From Smittia aterrima (lineage: Eukaryota; Arthropoda; Insecta; Diptera; Chironomidae), in contig CP093831.1 of assembly GCA_033063855.1 (NCBI GenBank), positions 13,020,001 through 13,084,000 on the forward strand: DNA of 64,000 bases. The letters run 5' to 3'. A model generated the notes under the pieces. That model searched no databases. It worked only from the letters and a program-made list of their open reading frames with translations, and was not told the origin of the DNA. The position numbers were made by a program, and so were the translations under genes. Below are positions 11,265 through 24,651 of this stretch, in pieces (position 1 is the stretch's first letter; the number at the start of each line of letters is the position of its first letter).

Positions 11265-14200
11265 CTACAAAATGTTGCAATGTCCATTGGAGTGATGATG
11301 TTTATGTCGACCATTGGCTCGCTGCTGTGGTGCATGTGTGCATCCATTGCAACATGGCGAATGTTGATGGGCTTGATTGAAGTTGTAGCTGTGGCTTGTT
11401 GGTAAGCAACGAGGAGCAGGGTAATTATTTGTTGGACAAAAGTTGCTGCTAGATTATCAAAATAAAATTATTTAAATCTCTTTGAGTTCATTTAAAGCTG
11501 CTTACTTGCACGCTCCTGACAGATATCCATCAGACCTTGAGTTGGGCGGAGGAAGAAAGCACATTCCCGGCAAATCTGTGTCGTAAATGTTCTTCACCAT
11601 CTGATCAAGATTCTGCAAAGCCTTTTTCTGCGATTCAGCATCGTCTGGGAAATTACTGCTCTTGGCTTTAGCATTGCGTTTATCAGGGATCTTCTCGTTT
11701 GCTGGAGGTGCGGAGGGTGATGGCTTCTTGGGACTTGAGTGCGGCGTTACTTCTTCATTAAACTGGGAATTAAGATGAAAATCTGCAATCAGCAATTCCA
11801 TTGCTTTACAGAGTTATAATCTTACCTGAGATGTTGAGGGTATCTTTGCCCGTGGCGTGTGGATTCGATAATTCGACGAGTGACTGTACGCTGGTGACGA
11901 AAGTGGTGAGTAAATACTTGGTGCTGCAGAGTTTCTATGATGCAAGTCTTCTAGGAATTCCTCAGTATCGACGATCAAGTCACCGAAGACATCGCTGGGA
12001 CTCTGAAGATATGCGTGCCCTGTCGAATTTGATCTTGAAGTTCTTCCTCGTGCACTAAAGAGATTTCTGACAGGAGAATTGATTACTGAACGTTTCGCGA
12101 CATCCTCGAATGTAACAGGTGAATAAACTCGTCGCTCCTCGGCGGTATTGTCTGATTTATTGTGTAACATGTACTGAGGCATACTCATTCGTCTATCGTA
12201 ATTGAACTCGATTGCTTTTACGGGACTCTCGTGATTCTCAGTGGTGACGTATTCAACGGTTTGATTAATCGATGCACGAGATTCACGAAATTCCAACCAA
12301 TAAGTTTTCATGCTTCCCTTCCCCTTCACTTCAATCTCGCCGCGTTCCAACACTTTATATTCGTTTGACAAAAAGCTTCTGGTAGTCTGTGATATGTGAA
12401 TTTTCATCGCGGCACTTGTTGATTCCATTCGACTTGCAGTGTTCACAGAGTCGCCGAATAAACAATACCTTTGTTTAAAGAGAGAAAGAGAGAGATTAAA
12501 ATACAAACATAAGTCAAATTGAAGTCGTGCTTACCGAGGCATTTTCAGTCCCACGATGCCAGCAACGACAGCCCCCGAGTGAACGCCAACACGAATCTTC
12601 AAATGTTGCCCCGTTGACGGATCCTTCAAATCGGTTATAGCTTCAATCATATCTAACGCCATATCGCAGACTTTTTGTGCATGGTTTTGTTCTTTCTCTG
12701 GGGCACCCGACACGACCTGTCAGTGCAAAACGAGAGAAATCATTTTTATTAAAGGATGATGCTCGTGTTGCGGTGAGGGCTTTTGAGGAAAATTTTACTT
12801 GGGCAGATGATTTCAAAATATTTGGGGAACTTTTCGAATTTTGAAACTTTACGACGTAAATGTTTTCTTTTGCGGAAACCAGAGGGAAACGGATTTTACG
12901 CGTGGGACGAATAAAATTCAGAATATTTGACATTGCCGCGAGGATTTTAAATAATTTTATTTGATACTTACCATGTAAGCATCGCCAATAGTTTCAACTT
13001 TATAGACATTGTTACCTGAAATGATAACAAATGCCGTCAATTGAATCATTAAATCAAGGACACGAGGTGTACATACGTTCGGTCAACTCATCAAAAATAG
13101 AATACATCGCATTTAACATCGAGACGACTTCCATTGGCGTAATGCGACTACAAATTTCTGTGAACGTGACTACATCGGAGAACAGAATTGAAACGCTGTT
13201 GAACATCTGCGAGGTGAGAATAAGATTGAGTGGATGAGGTCAAGGAGTCAGCAATTGATTTCATTACCTCGCATGTGTCGATTGGATTCTCGCCTCGTCT
13301 TAGTCGGTCAGCAACTTGCTTTGGTATCATTTGATAAAGCAACTCGTCCGTTCTTCGCATCTCATCGTCCAATTTTCTCATCGACTCTTCAAGCTTCTTC
13401 GACTTCTGTTGCTCCTGATCAAGAGCCAATTTCAATTCAACGGATTGCTGCGTGCCTGCTAACATCAAATCTCTGCATAATATCAGAAGAGAACGAGAAT
13501 CGTTATTGTGGTGTTGTGCAAAGAAGCTTCAACGACATCGTTTGAAATTTAATCACGTAGCAAATATCTGCGATTGAGTTCATTATTTTAAGTCTCTGTG
13601 GACTCCACTCCGATGACACTTTCATTCACCGACTCGAGAAAAACACTTTAATAGAAAAGGAGGCAGTTGAGCTTAATTGTTATTAACTTAAGCATCCGCC
13701 CAATGGAGAAAGAAAATAAATTTTTATGTCGGATTGAAAAATCTATTTTTAATCTTTCAGCTTCGTGAGAGAAATTTTAACGACTCTTAATTAATACGAA
13801 AGTATTGACATTGAATAATGCAGTTCAATTTACCTGCTGAAGTCATGCATTGACAAATCGTTGATGTAGAGTCCAGTGGAGATAAGTGACGATAGTTTTG
13901 GCATGACTGGCGTTCCGAGAAACATGATCAATCTCCAGTTGTCCATGTAAATCATTTGACCCTTCAATCTCAATTTATTCTCATTATCCTCATCGTTTTC
14001 AACATCCTTTAACATGAGTTGCTCTGTTTTTCTTTGGTCGCCCGCTTTCACAGCCTTCACAGTGACTAGCTCGAAAATGTTATTGGTCCTATTTAATATC
14101 TAAAAAGTCATCTGGAATAAATTTAATCCGTTTATCACGTTTCATGTCATGTTCACCGTTTGGAATTTGAAGGCAATCAGTGGCCGCTTCAAATCGAACC

Positions 14201-16078
14201 ATTCGATTATCTTCTTGTTGAGTAACTCCGGGAGTATGACCATTAATGAGTTGCCTATACTTCGTACGACCATATCGGAACTGAGCGGTTGACAGAATAA
14301 TTAATGCGATGTAATCAACTGACAAGAGAGAAGCGCTTACCCGAAAACAATGCAGAACGGAAAAATCTCGAAGAGAACTGATGCGCTTATCGGCAAATGC
14401 TTTTCTTCTCGTGTCATCGCCAATGAAGCAAGTGAGAAAGCTCGATTATCGAAAGTTAATTGAAACGTGTAATGGTTTGTCTCCCCCAAAAAATCCGATT
14501 TTACCAACTCGATCTGCATTTCCTTATGATAAAAATGTCGTGCCACCTAAGAAAGAACTCAAGATTAATCAATTTTCAAGACATTTTCGCACAAGAAAAA
14601 CGATTGCGTAAAAGAGAAAGAGACATTTACGCCAGTGGAAGAGATGTTAGCCCTCAATTTAATGGCTCGAGTGAACATGAAATTTTCTCATTTAGGACGA
14701 GTTTCCGCCTTTGGTAAACACGTCCCTGACCAAGGAGGGTTTTCCTCTTTCACTCGCTTTCGATTTGTGTCACGGGAATCGTAGGAACAAGACAAATTCG
14801 GAGCAAGGTCGAACACGAAACAAAGTCTTTATGAATACAAAGAATGCAAAGAGTAAAAGCTTTAAAGCTCACAAAGATCTAAAGCTATCGTGACATTCCT
14901 CGTCAACTTATTCGTCGAAGTTCAGAAATATTCTAAACGTGCGAGGGCGAAAAGGCTTTTTAAGCGAGGGAATGAAATTTGACTAAGCAAACTCGTATCA
15001 GGAAATTCTCTTTGGGCACATGAAATCTTTGTTTACATGAGCGAGTAAGCTTCGTCAAAGTGCTGAGCTTTTATTAAAAATGTTATTACAACATAACGGA
15101 TGGAGTTTTCTTACTTGTCTGATTTGGCCCATCGTATAATAAACGAACCCTTTTCGTCTCGTGCGGTAGTGAAGCGTTAACCCATGACGAGTTTCGTTCT
15201 CACAGAAGAATGACGGCGCTCTGATGATGTTGATGATGACGGTTTGGTTGAAATTGAAGGCGAGAAGAGTAGCATTAGCTTTTCGAAGCTTGTAAAATGT
15301 ATCATCGAGTTTAAAATATCACATTTACCTCATGAGTGGATAACTGAATTTGAGATACTCGTGCAAATTGTCCAATCCATTGAGAAAGTCCCGCATGTGA
15401 CGTCCAAGCACTGACAACACGCGATCGTATCCGTATTGACTGACAAAGTTAACGAAGTAAACGCCCATTTGATCCATGAACTCCATCTCTGAGACTCCGA
15501 GAAGCTTAAAAGGAAGTGAGAGATTAAAATGATTTTCAAAATTCACTGCGATGAAGCTTCACGGCTTTAAATTTAAATCGTGGCGCGATTTTCAATCGAG
15601 AAGATTTATAAATTCAAAGTATTGCCAGCAGATTTTCAATCAACCATCGTAAATCGCTTTGAATCCTTTGATATACAGAATCCAGCTCCTGAATGGTAAT
15701 TATTCTGCTTCCTTTTCCATTTAAATCAGAAATCCAAGCGAATCTTTTTAGTAAAAGCCTTGTCCTATTCAAACGAAACTTTACTTTAATCATCCAACGC
15801 TCGCTACTTTACGGAAGATTAAAGAGAACATTTCAAACGACAAAAGACCATTGAAAGCTCTTTTGAAGCTTTAAAGCTTTGTTTAAGAAATAATTTCTTT
15901 TTAAACTCACTTGCTGTGCAGTCTTCGCCAGATGGTTGAGCAAGTCTTCGTCATAATCATCGTGAACGCCAAATGATGGCGAAGAAATGCCGGCCGCCTT
16001 TCTCACCTCGTCCCACTTATCCTCCCCGAACACTGTTTTCACATATTCGGACAAATTCTCGAGTAATAAACCGTACAT
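11265..16078 (-). CDS. Gyc88E: Atypical soluble guanylyl cyclase, Gyc88E type
   Basis: Haem-dependent cytosolic guanylyl cyclase (GTP to cGMP). In flies the Gyc88E/89D family senses O2 and responds weakly to NO. Thirteen exons: 16078-15911, 15504-15329, 15220-15115, 14546-14341, 14280-14157, 14099-13834, 13472-13268, 13206-13077, 13015-12972, 12716-12535, 12468-11826, 11762-11506, 11448-11265, giving 896 residues. The H-NOX haem domain starts MYGLLLENLSEY. The proximal haem ligand is His104 (DNLHEYL). The YxSxR haem motif reads Y133-R-T-R-R. A H-NOXA/PAS region and a coiled signalling helix (about 345-415) follow. The class III cyclase domain has metal-binding FSDVV (Asp428) and GDAYM, plus the GTP-type Glu and Cys (ETIGDAY, RYCLFGDSVN). 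A long low-complexity tail ends in a Cys/His-rich segment and CNIL. The frame at exon 12 would stop just after a perfect splice donor (GTAAGC). Splicing to exon 13 keeps the frame and gives the CNIL end. Confidence 0.93.
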
Positions 16079-19000
16079 GCTGGTAAATTGATTTCCAGCG
16101 TTTGTTTCGGTTTTTCTTCTGCACTGCGGCTCAGAAAGCTCGTCAAATTATCCAGTCGAATTCACTTCAAATTAAATTTTCACTTGAGTTTGTGTCAGCT
16201 TTTTTATTTCGAGTTCAAGGACTCGATGAGCTTTCATTTTTCACGGAACGTGAATTCAATTCTGTTTTGTAACAATTAACACTCCACGATTCCTTCTCTG
16301 TCAAAGAATGACAACGAAAATAATTAAAATTCTTAACACTCAGTTGCTGACATTGTTATGTTAAACTTTTTCATTCCTCGCTTCTTATCTCCAGCACGCT
16401 GCAAAGTTGAGCTTCCGATTTTCAACTTTTCAATGTTTCCAAGTTCCGCACGTCTTACGAAAAAATGTTCGCTCGTGTCGCGATGAAGAAAGCGACTAAA
16501 AATTTCGAATTGAGACATTTTCTAATTTTCCATTTGTCGACGAATGTACACAGAGAAAGAAATTTAACTCCCGCCGTCAACTTAAGAAAACTTAATGAAT
16601 GATTCTCCCCCCTTTTTGTCCACTTGAGCGTTTATAGCGTCAATTATTGCGATTACATGTCTCCCCTCAATATGCTTCCATCAACCGATGTCCTTTTTTT
16701 CCATGCACACTCTGAATTCACGAGATCGACGGTTGACGTTTGGTTCAAGTCCTCGAATACATAATCGCTCCGTCAATTCATTTCTTTTCCTTTCACTTCA
16801 TTGTTGTATATAGAAAAGGCGAAATTAATAAAATGAGCACAGAAAATATTTCATGTCTCCCAATGTAGATAAAAAAAAGTGAATGATAGAATAAAATGAA
16901 ATCAATAAAATCGACTAAGCGCGGGACGCGGGTATGCATGCGGAAATCGCTTCCCTAAACGATACTCGGGTGTCGCACAACTTTTACGATGGACTACATA
17001 AATTTTAATAAGCTGCAGGACCAATCGGCCGAAAGTAATTGGATTTCTTGAATAAATATGAATAATTGCTGATGTTTCTGGTTACGACATTTGGGATAAT
17101 AAATTCTGTCATTGAATTTAAGAAAATTTAATTTTGACCACAAAAAAGAAAAATCAAAAAAGTCGAAGGAAAATATTTTGAAAGATCGCAAATTTAAAAG
17201 GAATTTTCCTTGTTCCTCGTGGAGACGAAATCAGTCAGACCATTGAACCAAAGCGAACATCCTCTGCTTCGTTACGCTCGCCACGTGTGTCCAGACATCA
17301 ATCGTCTTATAAAAAAAGCTTGGAAACAGTTGGAATCGAAGTGAGAAGATATCGACTGCAAATGTATTTTAGTAAATCGTCGCAACGCTCAAAATAATTT
17401 CTTTGTTGACATTGCCGCAGCTCAGTCGTTTAATTATTTATCGTTGTGATGATAAATTAATGGTCCAGGCGTTTGATCGCAAAGTGAAATTGATATTGAA
17501 AAATCAGCGTGAGACTGGGATCAGAATAAACACACCACTCGTCAACACATTTTCCAATTGACCTTTAGTAATTCAATGCTCAGTATCACGTCGAAGCTAG
17601 CAGCATAATTAACTAAAAGACGTCATCAGCGAGACGGTAATGTTCATAAGATTTTACTCTTCAAATAAATAGATCGTCAAAGACGCTTTGATTCTCAATC
17701 AAATAATGGCTTCAGGGGAAGTTAGAATAAAATGAAGTCATGTGGCGTCTTTATATTAGAAGGAGAATGAAAGAAAGGAAAATGGTTAAATTCACTTTCG
17801 CTCGAGAGAATTTCCTTTGCGATTGTTAAAGTAAGCCTCGAAATTTTCCCCTTGAGAGAGACGAAGCAAAATTTAATTACGTTGAAACAGCACAAGGTAG
17901 CAAATAAATCAGCTCGAGTTTCTTTTAAAGTTCTACTGCGCTTCTTCTCATCCCTATCGCAATTAAATGAGCGTTAAGCTCAAGACATCATTTGAAATAT
18001 TATGTTAGCTTTTCGAGACGGAGACATGCCATAAAAGAATTAACAAACTTCCCAGCAAAAAAATTCAATTATCTACCCACTGTTGACTTTGCTTACACTG
18101 CATTGGGCACAAGAATTTTCCAGTGAATCATTTTATTTTCTTCCACAACTTAAGTCGTCGATTTTTGACACGTGAGAAGTCGATTGTCCTCGTTTTTATA
18201 AAAGAAAAATTCAACTTTCGGTTGTAAATCGAAGGATGAATGAAGATAAATGCGACCTTCTCACGATGATAATTTCTTCACGTCCCACTTAACTCTCGTT
18301 ACGAAAGTTTCGTCAGAACTTCAGGCAATGAAGAAGAAATTACCAGAAGAATCGAAAACTTTCTTAAGAAGATTATCATGTTCAAGAGAACCCTCTCCAT
18401 CTCGTTATCATGCAGACGATAGGAAAAGAGTTTGCGTTTAGATTCATTTGCTTTCATCGTCGGCAGCTGTCGCATAAAGATTTCTTTGAAAGGAAAACTA
18501 TTTGCGTCCAACGATTGAGACGTCGTTTTGAGGATCAGAGAAGTTCATTGATTCTTTCTGACGACAGATTATTCAAGCGAATGGATGCTTACTTGTCCTT
18601 CGCATTCAATCGGATAACAGTGAAAGGTGAGGCTCATTCATTCTAATAATGTCAAATGGATTTTCTTTGGATTATTTCTCAGGTGGAAGTTAAGTCAATC
18701 CAAATTTATTTTCTGTGGAAACTTTTTTGACCTTGCACGATTCCCTTCGAGTCTGATAGGTAGCACGTAGACAACTTAACACGAGATCGTTGACTTAAAT
18801 TGTTGGAAAGTGTCGGGAACAGAAGACTTTCACTTCATTGTTCGGCAATAATTTATCAAGAGAAAGGCCATTAAATATTTTTTCCGCAGCTTAGTAAAAT
18901 TCTTTAATGGCTCTTTAGAGTATTTCAATCATCACGGCTTAAATATTTAATAACGCTCTTAGTCACTCTCGAGAGGGAGTGCTCAATTAGGATCAAAACT

Positions 19001-22000
19001 AATTTGCTGTATCTCAAAAACGTCACACCACGAAAAAAATTGTCACTGTTTAAAATAGCATAAACACTTGAAGAATGCCGCCGTCGTCTTCGTTTCTCGC
19101 TTTTATTATCATCTCTTTATCAGAACGTTCCGCGCGCTTAAATCAATTCCCGACTCGTAATCGTGCCATTAAAATTTCCATCGCTCTTTTTCCTGCTAGC
19201 GTGAATCTAGCGACGAAAATATTAGATTAGAACATTTTACGAGGTTGTTTGAAAACGTGATCAAATTTCCATAAAATTTGTCATTGTATCTTGTCAATCA
19301 CGAGATTAGCACACCTCACGAGTCGTCACTCCGAAGGTTGATCGAAGTCCTTCAATATTTGGCCGCGGTCCGGGTTTGACATTCACTTTCAAATTCTCAA
19401 ACCTCTGGAAGTGTTCGTCTGATATATATTTAAACATTAATTTAATTAGTTTGAATATTTACTGTTACCGAGCGTAGCGAAAAGTTCGGCAGGTGTTAAA
19501 AATAGTTCTCGACTGTGCCATTAAAAACTTGAGCATTTTTACAAAGTTCAAATTTATTAAAGGGCTTCTCTCCTCTAAAACCATCAAGGGAAAAGGTTTC
19601 ACTTTAACAATCTGATACTTGAAGCCAATCATGTCAGAAGAATTCTCCGAAATGTCAATCACAATCTATTTTTTATCTCTTAGAAAATCCCTAAAATATT
19701 CACCTAAACAAATTCGATTTCGTCTATGTGTGTTTACAAACAGTTCGATTTTTCACGATACGCGTACACGAGCTGAATGAAAGCCGAAAAAAAATCAAAC
19801 AATGTCATACAATGTGTTGCATGCTCAGCAAATTTCGACAAGAAACCACGATTCTGAAATTTGCAGCTCGACACAAAAAGCGAGGTTCACAAGAAAGATT
19901 AGAATAACGTCACGTCGAATAGATTCATTGTTTTTAAAGCGTTTTTTTTTACATCCCACAAAGATAAGGAAAAGTTTTCCTTTCTTGTGTTCTCGGGGAA
20001 TTCACAATTGAACGCAAAAATTGATTTACACGATCCTTTCCTCAAATAACAAACTCACGCCAAATGACCGAAATTACTTAATCAAATTAACGTCTGCAAT
20101 TAATTACTTTAACAGCAATAAATCCACCAGCATTGCTGATAACTTTTCAAATATTTCCGCGCGATTTCAAGGATTGAACTTTACTCGATCGAATCGCACA
20201 GAGAACTGAATCTTCTCCATCAGCTTCTCGTCTGAACATAAATATGTGACTAGAGCTTTCAAAGAGAGAGTGTGATGCTCTGGATGTTTTGCGCATGTCG
20301 AGTACGACAAAGTACTTTCGGGAGAGTCGAGACTTCATTATCACAGTTATCGTTCATCAATAACAATGAAGTGAGTAATAATTCGGCAATTCAACAAGCG
20401 GAGCGGACGATTGAAGAAAAGGTACAATCGCTTACAGTTGGCGTTTCATTAATCTCGATGTTCAAGTCGCCGTCTTTTCGCTTTGCTTTTGCAAGAAAAT
20501 ATTGAAAACGTCAGAATCAGGCTGTCGCTCGCAATTACTTTATTGTCACTTCCCCCAAAGCGAGCAAAATAAAATCTTGATTTGTTTTCTACATCAACAT
20601 CTTTCGTCCGAGTTACTTCTGATTTCAACTTTACATAATGATCAAAAGATTCAGGGAATTCTTTTTTTGTCGCCTTGACAAATAATCAAAAAGATATTTT
20701 TCAGTACGGCTTTCGAAAGACGATTTGCGTCGACTTACTTTCATCAAAGGCAAAGAAAATATTTCGATTCACTGCAATATTGCTGTGGTCAAAGCTACAC
20801 ATTTCTCTGAAGAACTTTGATGTGACGCATTGTTGAACATTTAATCAAGACGGATGAGCTTTTCCTAAAGCTTTCTATCTCATGAACTTGACTTCGTTTC
20901 CTCCTTTTTTCGAGGCTTTTCAATTAATTATTTTCGTGATTACATTCGAAGAAGAACGAGCGAGACTTCTCGGAAAACATGAAAGCCAGAGAAGACAAAG
21001 CCAGATTACCAAACACACAAGACGTCACAGAAAATTCCTCTGTCGAAAGCTTTCGGTGAATCGAAATCCTATTATTATGAATCGAAAGCTTCGCTCACAC
21101 TCTCATTATGGTGGCAAACACTGCAAGAACACAAATTGGCTTTGCTTTAAGCGGTACTAACGAAACAGCACTCTTGATATAATCCATTAAAGATCTGACG
21201 CATTGCGTGAAACAATATACGAGATGTTATGTGTAGTTACGATATGTTTGGCAATTGCCGAAGTGAGCACAATAATCTTGATAAACGATCAAACAAATCA
21301 TTCGCTCGTTGCTAACGAAGGAAAGATTTCCACAATTTAATATTTAATCATTTCCAGAACAATTGCTTCATCAAGATTACACCTAAGAATTGCTTAACCT
21401 CTGAACTTTTCTGCTCAATGAAGCAACAGGGTGAAGTCAGTGAGTCTTAAAGTCATTGATCTTTATTTTCCTTCCTGGAAAAATTACAAAAGTACTAAAG
21501 GGACGAAGGGAATGATATCAACAAACTTGATTGTTTAACAAGTCGACCAGTCATCTGAGATGCGGTGCTTGTAAATATTTAAAAAAAAAGGAATCTACAA
21601 ACCCAAAACAAGAATAAATCTCAGCGGAGCCATCGAAACTTTCTCAGTTGATGGACGTAGGAAGGACGATTTGTCGAAAACACTTGATTGAAGGACAAAC
21701 TCAGAGACATTGAATCGTAAACAAATTCAGTGACAGTCGAAATTCAAACCTACATTTAAATCATTCAATACAATTAAAATATGGACATCGAGGATTTCCG
21801 AATCGAACCCATTTGCCATTTGAAAAATTTTAGGGCAAAAAGTTTCAGAAAGAAAAACATTTCCTTTTTAGGTTCTTTTTTACGAGAAGAATAGGCTTGA
21901 GAAAAAGACGTTTCCGCTTTTTAGCAACGGAGTTGAAAGTTACTCGAGTGAGATCACTTTAACAACCGAATGGGAATTACCGAGAAATTTTGAATGAAAA

Positions 22001-24651
22001 GCGTTGCTCGCAAATTAATTGGCAGTAAATCCATTGCTCACGACGACGAAACATCTTCTTAATTTTAATGAGCTCAAATCCAGCATAAAACTTTACGCTC
22101 ATATGCTTCTCCATTGCCGAATAATAAGTTTACTTTTGAATCACCTGAAGTATTAAAGAATTTTCCACTTATTTCAGTCTGATTTGAAAATTGAGTTTGC
22201 GGATTAAATAAAAGTAATTCGACGACATACTTTGCAATCGACTCGATGTGATTTAAATATTGAATCGAAATGCGAGGGAGCGAATGAAATCAGTTGCTAA
22301 GCATATTCAAGAGCTTTCACGTTTTTGTAAAAGCTTCAACCAAATTCAATGTCAAGACTCTTGAAATTTTCGTTTTATTAGAATAAAATATTATTTTCTC
22401 TGATCGAAGCATTCACGCTCAGTTTGTCGTACTAAAATACTTTTATGAATGATAAAACTCATTTTTATGATTCGCAGCCATTGACTCACACAATTGCCAC
22501 ATTTATGGAGACGAAATCGATATTTAACGATTAATGTGACTCAATTATTCTTCATAGCAAATCTTTGGGCTTCGTGTCGACGATGACAAATTGAAGGCAA
22601 AAGCCATAATATTCATTGAGTGACGTTCAATGATTTCAAAGAAGAGGTAACTTCTAAGGATTATTTTTTAACGTAACTTATGAACATTTTCTGACTTTCA
22701 TCGTGCGAAAAAATCACAAAAAAAAGTTCGTTGCTTCTCTCAGGAAGAAAATATTTTCATCTCAGTCCCAAGAAATCAACCCACGTCGAGAAAAATTGTT
22801 TATCGTTTGTTCTCAGAATCTCAAAGGATTTATTTCAATCGTATTACGGCAACCTTGTGAAAAAAAAACGTTCTCACATTTTCGTTATATCAGAAGAAAC
22901 TTCATTCATTGTTTACAACATCCAAGAAAGGAATAAGTTGACAAAGGTTTCTTAGCTGTTAACGACTAAAGTCAAAGACTAACAGGCATCATTAATTCAA
23001 TGCAGGCATATCAATGTCAAGAGCACTCAACAATCAATAAAACCGGATCGTTGTTATCAAGAGCGCAGCTCAAATTCTCAAAATCAACGGTTTGATCAAC
23101 AGATTATGAAACATTTTCTTCTCTGAAAAGTTTCTGCTCCAAGAACGACTTTGCCTGAAAACAAACTTGAGTTTAATTACTTTAGCATATTTTGATGGCT
23201 CATCAGGTTACAACTGTTGCCTATGATTCGTGTGACATCGTGACCGTAATTTTCCTTTCTATTTGAGGTGCCACAAAATCAGTTTATTAATTAATTGAAT
23301 TGAAAAACTTTGACCGTCGTTTGTCGATGATATTTAGATTAACCGAACCCTCGTTATTTATAAATAATCAAGAGCATCTTCAAACAACCGGTTTTATCAA
23401 CCAAACCTTCTCTTTCAATTTCCCTGCTCTTTGCATGCATTCAAACTTTTTCAATTAATAAAAATGTTCTCTATGAAGCTTTAAAATCATTTTCTTAATC
23501 CCTTAAATTCAGCGAGACTTTTAAAGGAAAAGGTTCAATAAACGAATGATAAAAACAAACCTGAGGATTACGAAGAAAGGGTTGACAAGGTGAAAGTTTA
23601 CTCATGGAATAACGTTTATGGGATAATTTCCACGAAGGTGAAATGCGAGAACGTGCTGCTTGATTCCATAATCAACTTGTTATAGCCTCTCTTGTTGGCT
23701 TTAGCTTAAGTAGAGAGTTGATGTGTGACATACACTTCAAGTACTTGAAAATCTCGGTAATCAAAGCATCATCATAAAAAAATTGTCATCTTTGCAATTT
23801 AAAGTTATTTTCATTCGCCAGTTGACGTCAATGCAAAGAAACTTTCAATCAATCAAGCAAAAGTTTCTCCTTGTCCCGATAATCTTCCAGCGCAAAAACT
23901 TTCCTCGGAGATTTCCAGAAAAGCTTTTAAGCCTGACAACTTCGCAAATTACATTTCTCTCTGAGCGGCCTTGACAATTGAAAAACATTCTCAGAAAAAT
24001 AATTTTTAGTTTTCGTTTCGTGATTGGAAAATTCACGAAGAAGTCATTTATCAATTACACGATCAAATAATCAAATTTCCCACTAACACATGAATGACAA
24101 TACGGCTCAGCTGTTCGTCAGCACCCTTCGTATTGTGTATCGCCCTAATAAAAATCTGTGAACATTTCTCGTTCTACTTTCGATTTCAGTGAACAACAAT
24201 TTCGTGTTTAGTGTTGCCTCATTGAAAATCTCGGAATTGTTTTTAAATACGGCGATTTGAGCGCATGCGCGATTTCAAAATGTATTGAGAGAAGAAAATA
24301 AACCAAAAGCTAAGCTATAAGCTGTGTAATGCACTCACACTTACTCACACCTAAGCGTAATATTGATTTTCCTCCTAAATTTTTTCCTGAGGTGTCTAGT
24401 CGATTTAAATTGTTTCTCGAGGTTGAGGACAGCTTAATTATAGCTTAAGTAAGATAGTTTGACATTCTTGTTTACGTCGAAGTGAAATTTAGATCGTGAA
24501 AGCCTTTGACGTCTTACGATGTTCATTTAAAAAATTGATCTTTGACCAAAAGTTTTTTAAAAGTTTACTGCTGCCGGCATTCGACCTCAATGCAAAATTT
24601 CATTGTCTCATTGTAGGATAAAGTTCGCCCGCTTGTAGAATCAAAAAAGAG
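16079..24651. other. 8.5 kb without a convincing gene, upstream of Gyc88E
   Basis: The longest gap in the window, between the divergent starts of Gyc88E and the Myb/SANT-like gene. All open frames are short (under about 95 codons), AT-biased and motif-free. A small GC-richer patch (about 16915-16980) and one near 17215-17300, including a CACGTG E-box, stand out by eye and might be promoter elements of Gyc88E. A polypyrimidine/AG near 24597-24615 looks like a splice acceptor into the leader of the downstream gene. Regulatory DNA and 5' untranslated exons are the likeliest content. Confidence 0.45.

Noticed and set aside
16735..16765. tRNA B-box-like GGTTCAAGTCC
   Set aside because: The bases on either side do not form a T-arm stem and no A-box or acceptor stem fits.
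20882..21160. 92-codon basic plus-strand frame
   Set aside because: Low-complexity basic composition and no motif. Likely chance in a gene-free stretch.
21780..21812. tRNA B-box-like sequence on the minus strand
   Set aside because: The flanking T-stem does not pair and no cloverleaf can be drawn.
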